64,000 nt of DNA from Gonatopus flavifemur (Eukaryota > Arthropoda > Insecta > Hymenoptera > Dryinidae). This document shows, piece by piece, positions 57,725 through 64,000 of the stretch. The DNA lies in assembly GCA_018340375.1 (NCBI GenBank), contig JAFFJZ010000001.1:43020001-43084000 (forward strand), read 5' to 3'. Made by a program: the position numbers and the translations under genes. Numbering within the stretch: position 1 is the first letter of the stretch; every line of letters begins with the position of its first letter. The notes beneath the pieces are model-generated. The model did not search any database, was not told where the DNA came from, and saw only the letters and a program-made list of their open reading frames with translations.

Positions 57725-59190
57725 ATTTCAGCAAAACAAAAATAAAACGTCAAGAATATTATTACAACACCTCGTAGTATTGATTTCAAGTACTCATAGA
57801 AGAGTGGGAAGAAGATACGTCCTGATATGTTTCATTATTATGCGATTGATTGTTAACACTCCCGATTATGATCACAAAATCAATTTTAACGTGAAAGTAG
57901 AGAAATATGAAATAACTCTCCATGGAATAACAACTGATATCTTGGACCATACGAACAGTTATGAAATTCTATATTAAACCTCTCTAGCACCTGACGCTTG
58001 AACATGTGTATATGCGAAATAGAAAGGTTCGTAACATGTGTTTTTGACATAAGATGAACGTGCAGAAGATATTCATAAAACATTTGTCTTGGATAAATGT
58101 TTTATGAATATACTTGAAATGCCTATCGCATAATTCGAAATACTATTGAATTTTGAACTACGTACTACTATTTATTACTTTTGTACTACTATTTATTCAA
58201 TCTTCAATACATCAACGCTAAATATACATTACTTTATATCAACTTTTACCGTGATTGATATTTTGCGATAAAAAATCTGAATGAATCATTGAAACTATGG
58301 CCAGGACCTCCCACTGCAGCTTCAAATAAATTAAAATTGTGGTACATATATTTGTCAGACTAAATTGCAAAAAATTGCCAGCTTAACGAACCGCATGCGT
58401 TTGAATACAACGAACCTCAAGAATTCTTGCCAGAAATGCAATTCAGTTGAACCAATCGATTCTACTACGTATGGGATTCCCTCTACTCAACCTCAAGTAA
58501 CCCAATCAATGCAGTTGCCTTGATTGTATGAAATCTATTATAAAAACCGTTCCCTCGAATTCCCTGAAATCATATTACTTATTCGATGAAAATTAACTAA
58601 TAATTAAATCAATCGATTCTGGTACTGGCATTAAAACAAATTAAAATATACAGGTTACATTATCGGATATATTGAGGGAACCGTAATTATTGGAAATAAC
58701 CGGAATATTCATTATTGATCGAAATAGCAGCAGACATGTTCGTTCTTTTGTATATAAATCAATGAAATTTGAATATCTCGTTCAACGCATGATTAAAAAA
58801 AAAATTCCAAACTCAATAGAAAAGTTGATTGATCGCGGAATTCTTTTGGGAATCAAGTTACAGTATCTGTATCCTAGCACTAGCGGAGAATGAAAGTAAA
58901 TTAGTCTGAAATAAAAATGCACTTTTTCCCTCACGATATCTTGGATCAAAATTTCCATTATCGTGATTAAATTTTTTTCCTCCATAATTCCTGTAAAAAG
59001 GTTCAATGAAATTCCACTAAAAAATACTCCCTTTCTTACTTCACACACAATTGAATGAATTTCTCATTATGAAAATTAAAAAAAAAGGGATCAACTGGCA
59101 TGAAAACCGTTCACGAATGGTACTCTCTTTCTGATAATTAGAAACGATATTCTACTCCTATGAATCTATGGACCTCGAGCAATGTGCATT
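57725..59190 (+). other. Intron sequence with one clean hairpin
   Basis: ATATTCATAAAACATTT and its exact complement pair at 58,069-58,085 and 58,095-58,111 around a 9-base loop. Otherwise featureless, with several short frames. Confidence 0.45.
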
Positions 59191-60254
59191 TCAGGGCCAT
59201 GGTTGGCAATCAATGCCGAGGACATCACCCTCGTCGTCTAACGTTTGCGAAGCCGGACCAAGGTGAATCAACGCCCTAGGCAAAATGCTAATGACGTACC
59301 TCCATGTTGAAGGTCATGGAAATATTTATTCCAAGAATTATCATTCTATCATGATCGTTAAGACTACAAACGGCACAGCAACTACCTGGCCAACAAACAC
59401 CTTGAGCCGGTACTGAGAGCTTATGTCCTTGATAGTTTTAATACCATCGATTATCACTTGTTATATACATTTCAATTGCACGTGTACGTTCTCGTTCAAA
59501 TAACTATGTCACGTTACATTCGCATCAATGAATGATTTCATAATAAAAGAAAAATAATAATCATCCCCTGCAATCGAGTATTCGGAAGCTTTTCGAAAAT
59601 ATTTTCTGATTAATTAGAATGAAGGAAATCTGAAACCATATACACTTTTGTTGGTAATCAAATTAAAATCACTGGCTTTCAATTGCCAATAACGAAATAA
59701 CAAATATGAAGTCTCTATTTTTGAATTATTACTCCGGTGCTGTCCCGTTATTTCCACTGGTTTATGAATAATATGGTATGAAACGTGATTCAATTTTTCA
59801 TTTCAACCTATCGCTCGCGCAACTGTTGTCGAGAACAGTATATGTGGAGAATGTTGGAACCATTGAGCCGCGTATACAGAGGGAATAAAATAGGTATAAT
59901 CGAGTGGAACATTGATATCTATGAATACACGTTACGATTCAAATTTTCCAGGAGCATGACTTGTATGACATGTTTGTGAACGCAATTAGAAGTAGGAAAT
60001 ATGGATCGTTCGAGACTGATTAGATTCATATTTTTGTAACTTATAAAGGGGAGACTAGGCTCGTTCGGTCGCACGTTTGCGTTTTTGTGTTCAAGATCTG
60101 ACGACTGGGGAAAACAATCTTCACTGTAGAAAGTGACGTGATGGTGATATATGTATTCACTTTTGTGCGAATAAACATTTTGTCAAATACTTTTTCAAGT
60201 ATGGCAAGTGAATTTTTGAACTTGTGCTGATTTAATTATAATGAAATACGATAT

Positions 60255-60370
60255 CCCTAGTAGAAATCATTCTAGGCCTTCTTTCGCCCCTTATCTGGCG
60301 CTATCGAGGCAGACTAGGCAGAGTATCCCTGAACGTGATATGGGCCAATGAACTACCTTATATGATTCCT
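60255..60370. mobile_element. CCCTAGTAGAAATC-terminal element, partial
   Basis: The left end CCCTAGTAGAAATCATTCTAGG matches the 9.84-kb family. The right end TATGATTCCTA is an eroded or interrupted mirror immediately before a CACGG element. Interior words are CTAGGCAG and AGGCAGACTAGG. Confidence 0.55.
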
Positions 60371-60371
60371 A

Positions 60372-60778
60372 CACGGAGAAAATTTTCGGACTGTAAAAGT
60401 TCGAAATTTATATAACTCTAACAGTTCAATTATTCTTGGGTATGCAAGTTCAAAATTCAAATCTTCAGAGTTCAAGACAACATCGAACTCTTATAGTCAC
60501 ACGATGTTCCGTACACTGATCATAAGTGTGCAAAAAAACAATGTTATAAAACATTGCTGGCTGACGTGCGTACATTAATGACTAATGATACGCACAATGA
60601 TCAGCAATGCGCGGTCTTAGACAATTGATGGATAGACATTAGCCAGTATTGTTTGAAAACAAATTGTTTGTCAGATAATGGTACTAAGTGAGCAGACATT
60701 TGCCGTTTGTTTTAGTTTTTCTTCGTGGACGTTTTGTTATGTGCACATCGTAATGTTTATTATTGAATTTTCTCCGTG
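60372..60778. mobile_element. CACGG-terminal element, 407 bp
   Basis: The ends CACGGAGAAAATTTTC and GAATTTTCTCCGTG are inverted. TA precedes the left end, while CG follows the right. The left part carries GTTCGAA/AGTTCAA words. A central part pairs (CATTGCTGGCTGACGTGCGTA against TACGCACAATGATCAGCAATG), suggesting a further nested palindrome. Confidence 0.65.
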
Positions 60779-61375
60779 CGGTAAAACAACACGCAGAAAG
60801 TTTCAAAACTTTTCAACACTTTTAGAATATTTCTAAAATATTTGTGGAACGATTTCCCGAGTTGTTTGATGTTACATTATTTGTCATTTTCTCCAAGTCA
60901 AAGCTGAGTATTTCAACAGATAGGTTTGAAAGCAACAAATCAATCCCTCTCCCTCAAGGTATATCAATCTACACCGGTATGATGATCCCCCAATTTTGAA
61001 TTCAGTTTGAATTCGAATGAATTGAATATTTCATACAATTTGAACGAAGAAGATTCAGTATCTGAGATCCCAAAATTTTTTAAACTCCATAAATTTCTTC
61101 CAAATGGCGTATATCAGTCTTAAGAAGAAAATCAATAAGGTAAAACATTTTATCAACGAAGCAATGAAGTATCACAAACCTAAGGTCGTTGCCTCTTCCA
61201 TTCGATTGAGTTCGAAACCAACTTAATTTCATATCACGGAATAAGCTACCATAACTTCTCCCTGTGGATACAACTTGGGAATTTCTCACAAATTCAAATG
61301 ATGGATATTATCGGTTGCTGTAACTGATGATCAATTTTCATTCATCCGACTTTGTACGATATCCATTATCCTATA

Positions 61376-61943
61376 CGGGGTGTTTCAGAACTCACTGAAA
61401 AAACTACATAGGCGTCATTCTGCAGCCAAAATGCAATAATTTCCCGTTTGAAAACAATTTTTCCGACGCTTAGTTCTCGAGATATGAGCGTTTTTAGATT
61501 TTTTTTCAAACCCAAATCATCCAACAGCATTATGTGCTACGTACTGGAGCTTGACGTCATTCGCTAAGTTGGAAAACGGCGGATCTCTGGAAAAAAATTG
61601 AACTATCCTATCATCTTTTCCAGAGCTACAGCGATTTGAAGTTGCCGAGTTCTGATTGACTGAGAGCTCAGAAATTTCAAATCGCTGTAGCTCTGGAACA
61701 AAGAATGATAGGATAGTTCAATTTTTTTCCACAGATCCGCCGTTTTCCAACTTAGCGAATGACGTCAAGCTCCAGTACGTAGCACATAATGCTGTTGAGT
61801 GATTTGGATTTGAAAAAAAATCTAAAAACGCTCATATCTCGAGAACTAAGCGTCGGAAAAATTGTTTTCAAACGGGAAATTATTGCATTTTGGCTGCAGA
61901 ATGACGCCTGTGTAGTTTTTTCAGTGAGTTCTGAAACACCCCG
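61376..61943. mobile_element. CAGGGTGTTTCAG-family foldback, intact copy
   Basis: A 568-base near-perfect palindrome, CGGGGTGTTTCAGAACTCAC to its mirror, with arms of about 250 bases differing at very few sites. The flanks are TA and TG. It provides the uninterrupted reference for the 12.3- and 26.7-kb copies. Its high arm identity suggests it is the youngest. Confidence 0.85.
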
Positions 61944-61949
61944 TGTTCT

Positions 61950-63610
61950 CGATAATTTTGAGAATACAGAATAAGGAATTCGTTTATCGAATTAGGACTA
62001 CATGTTTCGTTAGAAACTTTTTCATACCAAGCATAATTCGAATTGTTTGTAAAACTATGATCATCATCGCACGGAATTATCTAGACATATTATACGTTAG
62101 AAACATGAAGCCTATAATACTGGGGGGGATGTTAGTTTCAGAATTGCCATGATGAATTATATGTATGAAAGAGCGTAAACATAGAGCTTTCTAGGTTACT
62201 TCAAGGTAATGCATCTTTGTAGAAGCTTAACCACGAGGACAGCTATTAGAAAGGATGTAATTTAATTCAAGTGAAGTTTTCAATCTACCTCCTTCTAGGC
62301 GTAGTTGTTGGTGGCGTTATTGTTATCAAGAATGCACGTATATTTTAGTAAACACACTCACCTTTCATGTTCCCTGAATGCAATTTCTCCCTCAATTTTG
62401 TTCAACCAAAATTATAGAAAAATATCACTCAAGAAAATGGTGTTATTCATTGATTGTGTGAGACTCGAGTATCGATTTGGTTGATTAAAATGAGAAATAC
62501 GAAACTATTTCATCAAATTCAAATTAAATAATACTCACGTGTTCTTTCTCAATTTTATTTTCGATAGCAAGAGCCTGAGAGCTGGCTAGTAGAGACTTAA
62601 TCGAGGCATCACCAAAGAGACGGATCCGTCTTTTATCCCTCAATCGTGGTACAAGAAAAAAAATCTTCGTCCCATAGAACAGAGATTGCAAACGTTTTTT
62701 CAACAGTTCAGACGATGTTCTTCAATTCTCTATTATCAAAGGGCTTTTTTCTCTGATAAGAAATCAAGCGAGAATCGCAGTTGCAGACAAGCTGAATACT
62801 ATTTTCTTAAAAAAGAAAGAACTGAATTTTTCCCATTACAGAGGGAGCTTGTCTTACCCTCGGTTACCGTTGTTTCTTCGGTAAAGACTGGCTACTCATG
62901 CCGTCGAGCCCTACAGCGATGTAATCATCTTCCACCCTTTTGTACCAGCAGTGGCCAGTTTTGAAATAAAATCGTAGTTTTGAGAATCTTACATCCCATT
63001 CAATGAACTTCGAGTTAAATGAGGGCTCGATTTTTCATGGTTCTTTGAGAACATTGTCTGTCAAATGCAAGTTTTGGGGTTGAAAGGCAACATAGGATTC
63101 GCAATGAATGATTCATGGAGAAGACGGTGGAACATGATTCAGTGGATGAAATTGAATGCAAAATGAAATTCCTTGGAGATATGTTTCGAGGAAAATTCAT
63201 CAAATGGGATCGTAATCTTGTAACTGCGCGAGTTTCCGAATTTGCGTATGTAAATCGATGCAAGGAACGCTTTTGAAATTTAAAATGTCATCCCAAAATT
63301 ACACACTCGTTAGTTATGGATCTGACAGTCAAAACCACATACATCTGTCAGGTATAATTTTGACTCTCGGCACTGCATTTGTCAGAAACGAAGAACCTGA
63401 CCGTTAAAACCGCATTCATCATTCGCAAATTTGACTTGGGAAGTTTAAGTTATAATTTTTTTCATCATGTTCAAACTTATTGAAATGAAATCAATTGAAT
63501 GAAAACTTATAACGTAGAGTTGGGATGAAGAGAAGAGAACTTTAATGTTATGTGTTCTGTATTTTCGTTTTTTTTTATTCTATTTATATTTATCTGTCTC
63601 TTCTTCCTGT
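61950..63610 (+). other. Intron sequence, nothing firm
   Basis: The stretch 62,540-62,950 is slightly GC-elevated and has an acceptor-like AATTTTTCCCATTACAG ending near 62,839 with CTTCG|GTAAAG downstream, but no protein motif. CTGACAG/ATCTGTCAGG words occur at 63,330-63,400. Confidence 0.35.
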
Positions 63611-63621
63611 TTCAGGTAAGT
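63590..63621 (+). promoter_or_regulatory. Putative recursive splice (ratchet) site
   Basis: TCTGTCTCTTCTTCCTGTTTCAG ends at 63,615 and GTAAGTTTC begins at 63,616, juxtaposing an excellent acceptor with an exact donor. This arrangement is the established form of zero-length exons used to remove long introns stepwise in insects. A second donor TTG|GTAAGT lies 54 bases downstream (63,669/63,670), which would bound a recursive-splice exon. The strand agrees with the 18,103 donor. Confidence 0.6.
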
Positions 63622-64000
63622 TTCCAGTTTTTCAATAATCAAATGTCCCAAATTGAAATTCTACAATTGGTAAGTTCTACGGATGATGATACGAATTTTT
63701 GTAACGTTAAATGAAAAATATTCCATTCTCATTCGTCAGTGTAATTCTTAATTGACAAATAGTTGGAATGGGATGTTTTATGATGATTTGTGATTTTTAT
63801 GACTCGTATAAGATCTCGTAGAATCCGAGTATCCAGGATGAAATATAATACAGAACAGACAACTCATGACTAAATATGGATATGATAAATGATCGTGTAA
63901 TGCAGTGGTTTCTGTATACACTACAGTAGCTGTCAGAAACTACTTTGGTTGAATTTCTACTATGTAATGCGTGAAAGGAAAAGTAAGGATCATGCGCTTG

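Noticed and set aside
1..64000. CRISPR array, operon or prokaryotic gene organisation
   Set aside because: The repeats are dispersed inverted elements, not regularly spaced direct repeats. There are no long bacterial-style open frames or ribosome-binding sites.

Overview
This window looks like a stretch of an insect nuclear genome, most likely Hymenoptera. The evidence is an AT-rich background (G+C roughly one third by eye), no compact gene order, no rRNA or tRNA, one short eukaryotic-type coding exon with a canonical splice donor, and a dense load of short inverted-repeat DNA transposons. The order-level call is an inference from overall character; the sequence itself does not prove it.

Layout. 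Positions 1-16,080 are intergenic and full of palindromic transposon remnants. Positions about 16,080-17,959 form a GC-richer, CpG-containing promoter and 5' untranslated region with trinucleotide tracts. Positions 17,960-18,102 are the first coding exon of a plus-strand gene and encode a signal peptide. A GTAAGT donor follows at 18,103. I find no convincing second coding exon, so 18,103 to the window end is probably one giant first intron of more than 45 kb. A strong polypyrimidine-CAG|GTAAGT site at 63,615/63,616 has the form of a recursive splice (ratchet) point, which fits such an intron. The gene cannot be identified from its signal peptide alone. A secreted or cell-surface protein is the only supported statement.

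Mobile elements. About 40 repeat units can be recognised. Many are 100-600 bp elements with terminal inverted repeats (TIRs) beginning CACTG or CACGG, flanked by a duplicated TA or a related dinucleotide, as in Tc1/mariner-type MITEs. Others carry 8-bp (hAT-like), 10-bp and 12-bp (Mutator-like), or TTAA (piggyBac-like) target duplications. Two 350-bp elements at 4.6 kb and 35.7 kb are about 96% identical. Nested insertions at 8.66-10.83 kb, 12.27-13.08 kb, 26.70-27.46 kb and 44.4-45.2 kb let boundaries and relative ages be read directly.

The most unusual pattern is that many of these elements have interiors built from degenerate repeats of a short self-complementary word. The word differs from element to element (AAGATATCTT, AGGCCT, AAGCTT, AGATCT, AATATT, ATATATGG-type, GGTGT-N-ACACC), while the termini stay similar. 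That is the main candidate here for something not well described.

Several GC-elevated islands inside the putative intron (42.06-43.30, 54.01-54.44, 56.19-56.48 and 59.19-59.29 kb) are candidates for enhancers, alternative first exons or small exons. None can be assigned from sequence alone.
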